The notes under the pieces: model-generated
Told to the model about the DNA's origin: nothing
The model's database searches: none
Seen by the model: only the letters and a program-made list of their open reading frames with translations
Shown here: one piece after another, positions 8,016 through 16,658 of the stretch
Numbering within the stretch: the first letter of the stretch is position 1
Layout of the letters: every line of letters starts with the position of its first letter
From: Natronobacterium texcoconense
GTDB lineage: Archaea > Halobacteriota > Halobacteria > Halobacteriales > Natrialbaceae
Direction of reading: 5' to 3'
DNA: 64,000 nt
Assembly: GCF_900104065.1 (NCBI RefSeq)
Contig: NZ_FNLC01000002.1
Location: forward strand, 788,995-852,994
Program-made: the position numbers and the translations under genes

Positions 8016-8303
8016 TCAGGTGGTGCTGTAGATACGGACGCTTCCGTCCTGGGAGACTGCGACGCTACACCCGTCGTACGCGAACTCGATCGTCGTCTCG
8101 ACGTTTCGCCGCTTCGCGTGATCGAGCAGTTCGGTCATCGCTTCCGGATCGACCTGTTCGTACAGCGGAGGGAGGTCGGCGACGTTTTTCTTGATAGCGA
8201 CCGCTCGCACGATCGTCTGGAGAAGCGATTCCGAGTCGTGTTGGTCGGCACGAACGACGACTGCGTCGTCTTCCGGAGGGCCATTATGGCCGTGGTTGAC
8301 CAT
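8016..8303 (-). CDS. HalOD1 (halobacterial output domain) protein
   Basis: A 95-residue protein made almost entirely of a HalOD1 domain: LLQTIVRAVAIKKNVADLPP, then LYEQVDPEAM and the C-terminal VETTIEFAYDGCSVAVSQDG. This domain is found at the end of haloarchaeal signalling proteins and as free-standing copies; its target is not known. I chose the ATG at 8303; a GTG at 8348 would add 15 residues. It converges with gvpO. A second stand-alone copy lies at 55839-56087. Confidence 0.8.
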   Translation of the reverse strand: MVNHGHNGPPEDDAVVVRADQHDSESLLQTIVRAVAIKKNVADLPPLYEQVDPEAMTELLDHAKRRNVETTIEFAYDGCSVAVSQDGSVRIYSTT

Positions 8304-8348
8304 ATCAGGAGGTGTGACTCTCACCCGAAAAGACTGGTCCCAAAGCAC

Positions 8349-8556
8349 GTAGGAAACCGACTAATATCCACGTAGAACAGCATTTAGTATACATTATTAA
8401 ACTAGATCTAGATATAATTTATTATATGACTAAACCCAAACTGTAGTGACGGCCGATAGCTACTCGAGTACGACCCTACGTGGCACGTAAATAGTCGATA
8501 GACGATCACCAACCCAAACGTCGAAGACGAAACGGGCCGTCGGTCTACACGTTACT
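8349..8556. other. AT-rich intergenic segment
   Basis: Bases from about 8375 to 8435 are markedly AT-rich, with several TATA-like stretches (for example GATATAATTTATTATA near 8412-8427). They could serve divergent promoters for the HalOD1 gene on the left and the CHY zinc protein on the right. No further gene is seen. Confidence 0.5.
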
Positions 8557-8886
8557 GTGTCCGACCCACCCGTCCGTGGCGTCGACGTCGGTCCCGACAC
8601 CCGGTGTGGCCACTACCATACCGACCGCGACGTCGTTGCGTTCAAATTCGCCTGCTGTGAGACGTACTTTCCCTGCTATCGCTGCCACGAGGAGATCGTC
8701 GACCACGACGCCGTTCCGTGGCCTCGAGCGCGGTTCGACGAACCCTCGGTGCTCTGTGGCGTCTGCCGGAGCGAGTTCCCCGTGCCGGCGTATCTCGAGG
8801 CAGACTACTGCTGTCCGTCGTGTGACGCGGCGTTCAATCCCGGCTGTGCCGCTCACGCCGACCTGTACTTCGAGACGGAGGAGTAA
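8557..8886 (+). CDS. CHY-type zinc-finger protein
   Basis: A 109-residue cysteine- and histidine-rich protein. It begins with VRGVDVGPDTRCGHYHTDRD and has paired ligands CCETYFPCYRCHEE, then CGVC and CCPSC with a final NPGCAAH. This spacing matches the stand-alone CHY zinc-finger family, which binds several zinc ions; its role in archaea is not established. The start is a GTG. It stands alone upstream of kynU on the same strand with a 73-base gap. Confidence 0.85.
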   Translation: MSDPPVRGVDVGPDTRCGHYHTDRDVVAFKFACCETYFPCYRCHEEIVDHDAVPWPRARFDEPSVLCGVCRSEFPVPAYLEADYCCPSCDAAFNPGCAAHADLYFETEE

Positions 8887-8959
8887 CACACTAACAGCGT
8901 TTGCCACTCGAGCGCGCCCCGTCGAAACGTTTCAGTAGCTGCTGGCGAACTGTTCCCCC

Positions 8960-10258
8960 ATGGACCCCGGTTTCGACGGCGGCCGAGCGCACGACGACGT
9001 GGACTACGCCCGAAAGCGAGACGCCGAAGACCCGCTCGCTGAGTTCCGGGATCGATTCGACGTCCCGGGCGAGGTCTACCTCGACGGGAATTCGCTGGGA
9101 CCGATCTCGGACGCTGCCGAGGACTCACTCGAGCAGGCAGTCGAGGAGTGGCGGGAACTCGGCATCGAGGGATGGACCGACGGCGAGCGGCCCTGGTTCT
9201 GGTACGGCGAGTCGCTGGGCGAGGACCTCGCGCCGCTCGTCGGTGCCGATCCCGACGAGGTGGTCGTCGCGAACTCGACGACGGTCAACATTCACACCCT
9301 CGTCGGAACCTTCCTGGACGCGCTCGAGGACCGTCCACCGGGAATCCTGGTCAACGACCTCGACTTCCCGACGGACCACTACGCGATCCGAGCGCAGTTG
9401 CGCCAGCGCGGGTACGATCCGGACGACCACCTCCACCTCGTCGAGAGCCGAGACGGGCGTACGATCGACGAAGCCGACGTCGTCGACGCGCTCGAGGAGC
9501 ACGACATCGGCATCGTGTTCATGCCGTCGGTGCTCTACCGGAGCGGCCAGTTGCTCGACGTCGAGCGCATCACCGAGGCCGCCCACGACCACGGCGCGCT
9601 CGCCGGGTTCGACCTCGCGCACACGGTCGGCGTCGTTCCCCACGACTGCTCGAGTCACGGCGTCGACTTCGCGGTCTGGTGTAGCTACAAGTACCTCAAC
9701 GCCGGCCCGGGCGCGATCGCTGGCCTCTACGTCGCCGAGCGCCACCACGGGAAGACCCCGGCGCTCGCGGGCTGGTGGGGCCACGAGAAGGAAACGCAGT
9801 TCGAACTCCGGGAGCGGTTCACGCCCGCTGACTCCGCTGGCGCGTGGCAGATCGGGACGGTCCCGGTCCTCAGCGCCGCACCGCTCGCCGGGGCACTCGA
9901 GGTCGTCCACGAGGCCGGTATCGACGCGATCCGCGAGAAGTCGATCGCGCTGACCTCGTACCTGATCTCGCTCGTCGACGCGAAACTCGCGGATCTAGGG
10001 TGTTCGGTCGCCACGCCTCGAGAACCCGAGCGGCGCGGCGGCCACGTGGCGATCACCCATCCCGAGGCTGAGCGGGTCAGCGAGGCCCTCCGCGAGCGTG
10101 GTCTCGTGGTCGACTTCCGCCCGCCGGACGTGATCCGGGTGTGTCCGGCACCGCTGTACACCGGGTTCGTGGACGTCTGGGAGTTTGCGGAGGGCCTTCG
10201 AGAGATTCTCGCCGAACGGGAGTACGAGAACGTTGACGTCGACGGGACGGTGAGTTAG
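8960..10258 (+). CDS. kynU: kynureninase
   Basis: A 432-residue PLP enzyme of the class V aminotransferase fold. The lysine that should bind PLP is in CSYKYLNAGPGAIAGLYV (about residues 236-253), a strong kynureninase signature, with the upstream FDLAHTVGVVPHD. YLDGNSLGPI near residue 40 is also characteristic. It cleaves L-kynurenine to anthranilate and alanine in tryptophan breakdown. No other kyn genes flank it. The ATG start at 8960 gives a length normal for the family. Confidence 0.92.
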   Translation: MDPGFDGGRAHDDVDYARKRDAEDPLAEFRDRFDVPGEVYLDGNSLGPISDAAEDSLEQAVEEWRELGIEGWTDGERPWFWYGESLGEDLAPLVGADPDEVVVANSTTVNIHTLVGTFLDALEDRPPGILVNDLDFPTDHYAIRAQLRQRGYDPDDHLHLVESRDGRTIDEADVVDALEEHDIGIVFMPSVLYRSGQLLDVERITEAAHDHGALAGFDLAHTVGVVPHDCSSHGVDFAVWCSYKYLNAGPGAIAGLYVAERHHGKTPALAGWWGHEKETQFELRERFTPADSAGAWQIGTVPVLSAAPLAGALEVVHEAGIDAIREKSIALTSYLISLVDAKLADLGCSVATPREPERRGGHVAITHPEAERVSEALRERGLVVDFRPPDVIRVCPAPLYTGFVDVWEFAEGLREILAEREYENVDVDGTVS

Positions 10259-10366
10259 CCGATTTCGTCGACGGCCCCGACACGACGCGATCGAATCGGA
10301 CGCCGAACTGACCGTTCCGGGTCGATCCAGCAAGCTATTTCCGCGTTCGGCGGCCGATTTCTGGGT

Positions 10367-13072
10367 ATGGATCCGGCGCTTGGCCCTCCCGAGGAGATGG
10401 CCGAGAAACGCGACGAGCTGACGCCCATGATGGCGCAGTACCACGACCTCTGTGAGCGGTACGACGACGCGCTCGTCCTCTTTCAGGTCGGCGACTTCTA
10501 CGAGACCTTCTGTGGCGCGGCCGAACGCACCGCACGACTGCTAGAGGTCACCCTCACCAGCCGCGAGGATTCGACCGGGGAGTACCCGATGACCGGCATC
10601 CCGATCGACAACGCCGAGTCCTACATCGAGGAGTTGCTCGAGGCCGGCTACCGGGTCGCGGTCGCCGACCAGGTCGAGGAGCCCGGCGAGTCGTCGGGGG
10701 TCGTCGAACGCGCCGTGACGCGGGTCATCACGCCGGGAACGCTCACGGAGGACGAACTGCTGGCGGGTGACGACAACAACTTCGTTGCGGCGGTCGCCCG
10801 CGACGGCGAGGAACTCGCGCTCGCCCTGCTCGACGTCTCGACCGGCGACTTCCTCGCGACGAGTTCGACCTCGAGCGAGGCCATCGCCGACGAGGTGAGC
10901 CGGTTCGACCCCGCGGAGGCGGTCGTCGGTCCCGACGCACCGATGGACGTCTTTCCCGACGATTGCATGGAGACGCCGTTCGACGAGGCCGTCTTCGAAC
11001 GCGAGCGAGCGGCCGAGACGGTCTCGGCGTACTTCCGGAATCCCGACGCCTTGCTCGCGAGCGACGCCGAAGTCCGGGCGTGTGGCGCGCTGCTCGAGTA
11101 CGCCGAGTACGCTCGCGGCAGCGAGAGCGAGGCCGAGGCCGAAGCCGACGACGAAAACGAGAACGACCGTCTCGAGTACATCACCCACCTCACGCGGTAC
11201 GATCCCCGCGAGTACCTGCTGCTGGACGCCGTCGCCCTCCGGAGCCTCGAACTGTTCGAACCGCGTGCCGTCCACGGCCGGGACGACGCGACGCTCGTCG
11301 GGGTTCTGGACGAGACCTCGAGCGCGCTGGGCGGCCGAAAACTGCGGGACTGGATCCGCCGGCCGCTGCTCGAGCCCGATCGGATCGAGGCGCGACTCGA
11401 TGCCGTCGAGGAACTCCAGAGCGCCGTTCGAGAACGCGAAGCACTGCAGGAACTCCTCAAAGACGTCTACGACCTCGAGCGACTGATCGGACGCATCTCC
11501 CGTGAACGGGCCAACGCCAGGGATCTGCGTTCGCTGCGGGATACGCTGGCCGTCGTGCCGGATGTACGGGAACAACTCGAGGACGCAGACTGCGACAGAC
11601 TCCAGCGACTCCACGCCGACCTCGATCCGCTGGCGGACGTCCGCGAGTTGATCGAGGATTCGATCGTCGAGGATCCGCCGATCGAGATCACCGAGGGCGG
11701 GATCATCGCCGAGGGGTACGACGAGAACCTGGACGACCTCCGCCAGACCGCCCGCGACGGCAAACAGTGGATCGACGACTTAGAGGAACGAGAACGCGAG
11801 CGCACCGGCATCGACTCGCTGAAGGTCGGCTACAACTCGGTGCACGGCTACTATATCGAGGTGACGAACCCAAACCTCGATTCGGTGCCCGGGGACTACC
11901 AGCGCCGCCAGACGCTGAAGAACTCGGAGCGGTTCGTCACGCCGGAACTCAAGGAACGCGAGGACGAGATCGTCGGTGCCGAGGAACGCGCGGACGAACT
12001 CGAGTACGAACTGTTCCGCGAGGTCCGCAAGACGATCGCCGACGAGGTCGAACGCGTCCAGGATCTGGCCGATGCGCTCGCGACCGTCGACGCACTGGTC
12101 TCGCTCGCCACCGTTGCAGCCCAGTACGACTACTGTCGGCCGGCGTTGCTCGAGCGCAGTGACGGCGTCGAGATCGATATCGAGGGCGGCCGCCACCCAG
12201 TCGTCGAGCGTACACAAGAGTCGTTCGTCCCCAACGACGCACAGTTCGCGGACGGTAGACGGCTGGCGGTGATCACGGGCCCCAACATGTCGGGGAAGTC
12301 GACGTACATGCGACAGGTCGCCCAGATCGTCCTGCTGGCGCAGGTCGGGAGTTTCGTGCCGGCGAAGTCGGCCCGCCTGACGCCCGTCGATCGGATCTTC
12401 ACGCGAGTCGGGGCCAGCGACGACATCGCCGGCGGGCGCTCGACGTTCATGGTCGAGATGGACGAACTCGCCACTATTCTTCGGGAGGCCGACGGGCGCT
12501 CGCTGGTCCTGCTAGACGAGGTCGGCCGCGGCACCTCGACCGCGGACGGCCTCGCCATCGCCCAGGCGATGGCCGAACACATCCACGACGAAATTGGCGC
12601 GACGACGCTCTTTGCGACCCACCACCACCCGTTGACCGAGGTCGCCGACGAACTCGAGGATGCCTTCACGCTTCACTTCGAGGTCGACCAGGAAGACGGC
12701 GAAGTGGTCTTCCACCACGAGGTCGCACCCGGTGCGGCGACAGGTTCCTACGGCGTCGAGGTCGCGACGGCCGCCGGCGTCCCCGAACCGGTCGTCGAGC
12801 GGTCGCGGGAACTGGTGGCCGAGGCAGGCGACGAGCAGTCGACCGATAAGTCCGAGCCACCGGCAGCGACGACGACCGACGCTGCCCCGACGACCGCCGA
12901 CGGCGGAGAGCGGACTGTAGACGAACAGTCCGCTCCCTCTGAGACGGTCGACCTCCCATCCGACGTCGCGGCCGAACTCCGGACACTCGAGGTGGCCCAC
13001 ATGACGCCGGTCGAGGCGCTCTCCGAACTCGATCGGTTAAAACGGCTGCTCGAGGAGGAGAGGGAGTCGTAG
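10367..13072 (+). CDS. mutS: DNA mismatch repair ATPase MutS
   Basis: A 901-residue MutS. Domain I has the mismatch-reading [10 protein letters not shown] motif (residues about 39-48, Phe-x-Glu type). Connector, core and clamp regions follow. The ATPase domain has Walker [13 protein letters not shown] near residue 637, and later [14 protein letters not shown] and ATHHHPL. The C-terminus has a Thr/Ala-rich acidic insert before the terminal helical part ([13 protein letters not shown]). No mutL follows it here, unlike the common mutS-mutL pairing. Transcribed alone. Confidence 0.96.
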   Translation: MDPALGPPEEMAEKRDELTPMMAQYHDLCERYDDALVLFQVGDFYETFCGAAERTARLLEVTLTSREDSTGEYPMTGIPIDNAESYIEELLEAGYRVAVADQVEEPGESSGVVERAVTRVITPGTLTEDELLAGDDNNFVAAVARDGEELALALLDVSTGDFLATSSTSSEAIADEVSRFDPAEAVVGPDAPMDVFPDDCMETPFDEAVFERERAAETVSAYFRNPDALLASDAEVRACGALLEYAEYARGSESEAEAEADDENENDRLEYITHLTRYDPREYLLLDAVALRSLELFEPRAVHGRDDATLVGVLDETSSALGGRKLRDWIRRPLLEPDRIEARLDAVEELQSAVREREALQELLKDVYDLERLIGRISRERANARDLRSLRDTLAVVPDVREQLEDADCDRLQRLHADLDPLADVRELIEDSIVEDPPIEITEGGIIAEGYDENLDDLRQTARDGKQWIDDLEERERERTGIDSLKVGYNSVHGYYIEVTNPNLDSVPGDYQRRQTLKNSERFVTPELKEREDEIVGAEERADELEYELFREVRKTIADEVERVQDLADALATVDALVSLATVAAQYDYCRPALLERSDGVEIDIEGGRHPVVERTQESFVPNDAQFADGRRLAVITGPNMSGKSTYMRQVAQIVLLAQVGSFVPAKSARLTPVDRIFTRVGASDDIAGGRSTFMVEMDELATILREADGRSLVLLDEVGRGTSTADGLAIAQAMAEHIHDEIGATTLFATHHHPLTEVADELEDAFTLHFEVDQEDGEVVFHHEVAPGAATGSYGVEVATAAGVPEPVVERSRELVAEAGDEQSTDKSEPPAATTTDAAPTTADGGERTVDEQSAPSETVDLPSDVAAELRTLEVAHMTPVEALSELDRLKRLLEEERES

Positions 13073-13145
13073 TACGAGCTCTTCGTTCAGAACTGGTCGT
13101 GAAACCCTCGTTCAGTGTCGGAGTTCACGGAACGAGTCAGCGAAA

Positions 13146-13430
13146 TCACTCGTCATTCGTCGGTGCTGGACCATTAGAACGTTCTGTTCCCGGAAGTGGA
13201 AATTCTGCATCTTCGGGCACATCTTCGGGTGCCTCGGCTTCATCTTCGGGCATAGTCCGTCTGATGAGATACACAGCGAGTCCAACCGCAGGGAAGATCG
13301 CAACTATCCCAGCCCACGTTACCGAGTTTTCGATTCCGCGCTTCTCTGCATCTCTCAGCACAAGAATTGACAGTAGGCCGTGTATGGATACGAATATGAC
13401 TGTCAGCGCAAGAACGATGATGGCATCCAT
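13146..13430 (-). CDS. small two-helix membrane protein
   Basis: A 94-residue protein with two hydrophobic segments (residues 3-24 and 36-57) separated by a charged loop (LRDAEKRGIENS) and followed by an acidic Pro-rich cytoplasmic tail. The arrangement resembles small proteins with a PLDc_N-like region, but I cannot assign a function. Its bases are less GC-rich than neighbouring genes, which may mean recent acquisition. Confidence 0.6.
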   Translation of the reverse strand: MDAIIVLALTVIFVSIHGLLSILVLRDAEKRGIENSVTWAGIVAIFPAVGLAVYLIRRTMPEDEAEAPEDVPEDAEFPLPGTERSNGPAPTNDE

Positions 13431-13551
13431 CGGCTGATGGGTTTCGTTATAGCGGAAAATAATTTTCTATCTGACTAGCTGTGGTCTCTCTCCCAACCGA
13501 TTCTGCCGGCCCGGTTACAACAATCGGACCAAAACCGTATTTCCGCCTGTG

Positions 13552-13797
13552 CTAGAGCGGCCGATTGTACCCACACGCCGGACAGCGCAAGTATCCTTGT
13601 GTAACGAGGAGATACGCACGGTTGCACTTGTCACACTCACACGAGACCGAGATTCCCTGCTCCCGCGCGATTCCGGACAGCGTATTGCGAAGTAATCGCT
13701 GGTCATGCTCCAGAACCTCGAGTCGGTGACGGAACGACTGCCTCGCGGACGACCGAGGTCTGGCAGGCTGTTTCCGTGATGGTCTCGATTGGTACAT
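13552..13797 (-). CDS. small basic zinc-ribbon protein
   Basis: An 81-residue protein. The first half is basic (many Arg, Ser, Gln). The second half carries four cysteines as CDKC and CPAC in CECDKCNRAYLLVTQ and YLRCPACGYNRPL, a zinc ribbon. It could bind nucleic acid. No family recognised. Lower GC than surrounding genes, like the membrane protein upstream of it on the same strand. Confidence 0.55.
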   Translation of the reverse strand: MYQSRPSRKQPARPRSSARQSFRHRLEVLEHDQRLLRNTLSGIAREQGISVSCECDKCNRAYLLVTQGYLRCPACGYNRPL

Positions 13798-13873
13798 GAG
13801 CCCCGTACGCGCTCCCGGAGCAAAACCCTATAGGTTGGTCAGAGCGCTGTCCGATCCCGGAAAACGAACCCCG

Positions 13874-14326
13874 TTATCGCTCTCGCCGACCGACGTGCAG
13901 GAACGCGAGGGCAGCGCCGAGGAGCGCGCCGTTCTTCAGGAAGTGGAACAACTGGTTCTGCTTCTCCTCCGGATCGTCGACGTTCCAGAAGTCGTGCATC
14001 AGCGGCGTCACGCCGACCAGAAAGCCGGCGACGGCCGCGGCCGCCGCGGTCGGGACGCGCCACAGTGCGATCCCGACTCCGCCGAACAGGAGTCCGCCGC
14101 TGATCGCCGGGACGGAGAGTCGCGGCTTCGGTGCGTCCTTGGACTCTGCGAAGGCGATCCGTTCCTCGAGGTTCCGCAGATTGTCGACCGCGTTGAACGC
14201 GAGAACGACGCCGAACAGCACGCGACCGAGCCTGAACAGGGGAGACGTGGCGACGTCATCATCTGTTTTCGCTCGCTCGAGTACGCCGGTGTCCTGCCTT
14301 TGCTCGCGTTGGGTGAGAAGACGCAT
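13874..14326 (-). CDS. DoxX-family membrane protein
   Basis: A 150-residue protein with about four hydrophobic segments. The features LFRLGRVLFGVVLAFNAVDN near residue 30 and GVTPLMHDFWNVDDPEEKQN near residue 110 are typical of DoxX-like proteins, whose members act in membrane redox or quinol-linked processes. The exact role is unknown. The ATG at 14326 gives a 30-residue hydrophilic start that is probably cytoplasmic. It lies just downstream of nucS on the same strand, 63 bases away. Confidence 0.75.
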   Translation of the reverse strand: MRLLTQREQRQDTGVLERAKTDDDVATSPLFRLGRVLFGVVLAFNAVDNLRNLEERIAFAESKDAPKPRLSVPAISGGLLFGGVGIALWRVPTAAAAAVAGFLVGVTPLMHDFWNVDDPEEKQNQLFHFLKNGALLGAALAFLHVGRRER

Positions 14327-14389
14327 CGGTTCGAACCGGGTTCTCGACGCGAATAGGAACTGCCGTAGCAGTTGCAGGCGACCGGACGC

Positions 14390-15190
14390 TCACTCCGCCG
14401 TCGGCTCGAGCGAGACGAACTCGAGGCCGTACTCGACGAGCAGCCGGTCCGCCCGGTCCGTCACCGATGGCGCGACCAGAATTCCACGAACGGCGGCGTC
14501 CGCGTGGAGGTCGCGCTCGAGGGCGTCGACGTACCGCCGAAGCTGGCTCACGGCGTCGGGACCGACGCGGCGTCGCTTGAGTTCGACGACGACCGCCCGT
14601 CCAGCCGAGTCCTCGCCGTAGACGTCGACCGCGCCCGCCGGCGTGTCGCGCTCGGTTGCAAGCGGCGTGAAGCCGGGCTCGAGCAGGTCGGGTTCCTCGA
14701 GAACCCGCCGACGGAGGTCCTCCTCGGTGCCCGACAGCGCGAGTTCGGTCTCGTCGGAGCCGGCGAACGCGGAGACCTGGAAGACCTCCTCGAAGCTGAC
14801 GAGCAGGCGCTCCTCGGGGGTCGACCGGACGCTCTCGAGGAGGAGGAGCCGTTCACCGTCCTCTGCGTTCTCACACCACACTGCATGCTCACAGCCCGGC
14901 GGCTGCCAGTTGACCGGCTGCTGACCCTCGTCAGTGTGGACCAACGCCGCGCCGTCGGGCTTGAGCATCACGTGTCTGTCTCCCGTCCCGAGCCGGCTCG
15001 AGGCACGCCCGTCGTAGTCGACCGAGCATCGACCGAAAACCGTCACGAGTGCCTCGCGGTCGATGCCGTCGGTGATCGCATCTCGAGCGGCCTCGAGGGA
15101 TGGGTACTCGAGCGTGTCGACACGAGCGTCCCGTTCGGAGCGCGTCACTGCCGTTTCGTACCCAGTCGGGACGTAAAAACGCCGCGTCAC
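14390..15190 (-). CDS. nucS: mismatch-specific endonuclease NucS/EndoMS
   Basis: A 266-residue NucS/EndoMS homologue. The C-terminal RecB-like nuclease domain shows GAVDVYGEDSAGRAVVVELK (D...ExK catalytic pattern, around residues 186-205) and QLRRYVDALERDL. The N-terminal half is the beta-sandwich dimerisation domain (VNWQPPGCEHAVW). In archaea and actinobacteria this enzyme cuts both strands at certain mismatches. The start is a GTG. It sits about 1.3 kb from mutS on the opposite strand, so two mismatch-repair routes are close together. Confidence 0.92.
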   Translation of the reverse strand: MTRRFYVPTGYETAVTRSERDARVDTLEYPSLEAARDAITDGIDREALVTVFGRCSVDYDGRASSRLGTGDRHVMLKPDGAALVHTDEGQQPVNWQPPGCEHAVWCENAEDGERLLLLESVRSTPEERLLVSFEEVFQVSAFAGSDETELALSGTEEDLRRRVLEEPDLLEPGFTPLATERDTPAGAVDVYGEDSAGRAVVVELKRRRVGPDAVSQLRRYVDALERDLHADAAVRGILVAPSVTDRADRLLVEYGLEFVSLEPTAE

Positions 15191-15251
15191 TTCGTTCCGT
15201 TCGAATCTGGTTGCGAGCTTTTAACCGTTCCCGCCCCCGAGCCGAGAAAGA

Positions 15252-15806
15252 ATGGATACGAATCCAAGCCGTCGTCGCCTCCTCCAACTGGGCGGCGTCG
15301 GTGCGACCGCGTCGCTCGCCGGCTGTAGCCAGTTCGACATTTCCGACGACGAGAGCGCCGACCCCGAGACGGAGTCGGAACTCGAGGTCGGGGAAGAGCC
15401 GGATATCGACCCCGAGGACGGATTCACCGCGCTCGTCCAGCCCGATCAGGACGAACTGCAGGCTCTCGAGATGGAGATTATGGAAGCGGTCGAAGCGGGT
15501 GAACTCAGCCAGATGGAAGCACAGGAGGAGTTCCAGCAGCGACAGGCCGAGCTAACCGCCGAGCGAGCCGTCGCGTTCGAGGACGACGTCGCTGGCGACG
15601 ACGACCTCTCGATCGAGGCCGGAATCGCCGACATAGGCGCGTTCCTGCTCGATGGCCCCGACGAACGGCTCCTCGATACGCTTCGCGACAGCGAGGTGAA
15701 CGGCCTGGTTCCAGGCGAGGAGTACGCTCAGATGCTAGAACAGCAACAGGCAGAGACCGTCCCGGTTCCGGAGGAAGACCCCGACGCCGATCCGGACGAC
15801 GACTGA
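15252..15806 (+). CDS. Tat-exported lipoprotein, unknown
   Basis: A 184-residue protein with a twin-arginine signal (SRRRLLQLGG, residues 6-15) and a lipobox (LAGC, cysteine at residue 25), so it should be exported folded and anchored outside by a lipid. The mature part is highly acidic, with a predicted helical Glu/Gln-rich middle (EIMEAVEAGELSQMEAQEEF) and an Asp-rich end. It is divergent from nucS with about 60 bases between. I do not recognise the mature domain. Confidence 0.75.
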   Translation: MDTNPSRRRLLQLGGVGATASLAGCSQFDISDDESADPETESELEVGEEPDIDPEDGFTALVQPDQDELQALEMEIMEAVEAGELSQMEAQEEFQQRQAELTAERAVAFEDDVAGDDDLSIEAGIADIGAFLLDGPDERLLDTLRDSEVNGLVPGEEYAQMLEQQQAETVPVPEEDPDADPDDD

Positions 15807-15905
15807 TACGGATTGCTGGAACGGTTTACCGGCGCAACCGCCGCCGGATCGGGGTTGCGCCGTCAATGACTTACAGTAAACCGTATGAAACGGACTGCAT
15901 CGAGT
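15807..15905. repeat. palindromic intergenic repeat, copy A
   Basis: A perfect inner stem CGGCGCAACC (near 15830-15839) pairs with GGTTGCGCCG (15853-15862). Outer arms contain related ATACGG-TT-CTG-AA half-sites. Two further copies occur, at 35911-36002 (opposite orientation) and 59012-59095. It lies between convergent genes. Confidence 0.75.
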
Positions 15906-15923
15906 CGGTAACAGTCGACGCGA

Positions 15924-16406
15924 TCACTCGAGGGCGAACGGGCTCTCGCGTTCGGTCCAGTTCCAGCCAGGAATTCGTTCCTGGAATCCGGCTGCGAGAG
16001 CGGCCTCGAGGTCGTCTACTCCTGCGTTTTCGTCGGCGTCGCCGTGGACCTGTAGGTCCGCGTAGTGGAAGGTCGCCTCGCCGAGCGTCCGCAACGGCTG
16101 GGTGCCGGCGATCGTCGCGGCCAGTTCTCGGCCGAGCAGTTCGTCGACGACGAACCCGGGATAGTCGCCCTCGACGTCGAGGTCTCGGAGGAGAGCAGTC
16201 ATCGCGGCCACGTTGACCGCGAGGTCGCCGTCGGCGAAGACGGCGTCTACCTCTGTGACGTACTGGTCGCGGGTGACGTGATCGACGTCGGTGTCGAATA
16301 CCGCTCCGAGGTCGTCGCGGACGTCGTTGATGATGGGAACGACTCTCTCTGCGCGGTCGGCGATCCAGTCGCGTTCGGCGGCGACACGGGCCGGTGTAAG
16401 CTCCAT
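15924..16406 (-). CDS. conserved-looking protein of unknown function
   Basis: A 160-residue soluble protein starting MELTPARVAAERDWIADRAE. It is acidic and mostly helical, with many Asp and Ala and no cysteines. It ends NWTERESPFALE. I see no signal peptide, membrane segment or catalytic motif and cannot name a family. Third-position GC is high and consistent with a real gene. It is divergent from the aCPSF1 gene with about 250 bases between, in which I see no further feature beyond possible promoters. Confidence 0.65.
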   Translation of the reverse strand: MELTPARVAAERDWIADRAERVVPIINDVRDDLGAVFDTDVDHVTRDQYVTEVDAVFADGDLAVNVAAMTALLRDLDVEGDYPGFVVDELLGRELAATIAGTQPLRTLGEATFHYADLQVHGDADENAGVDDLEAALAAGFQERIPGWNWTERESPFALE

Positions 16407-16658
16407 AGCGGGCCTACGGAGCGGTTCCCCCTGTGCTTTGCGAAGGCTTTTATAGGACGCGAAGAATAGGCTCGGGTAAGCGGGTTCTCCCTGGAATCTT
16501 CCCGCACGGACCAGGATAACCGACCTGGGAGCGTCTTCGTCACGGCACTACCACAGAACGATTCGGGATACGAGACGTACTGCGTCACTCTCGACTCGGG
16601 TATCCGCCGGACGCATGCTCCCCGTCGGAGAGTTCACGCAAGCCACATTCGGCGACCT

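Noticed and set aside
16407-16658. Possible small RNA in the gap before fttA
   Set aside because: No strong stem-loop, conserved element or tRNA-like structure was seen by eye.
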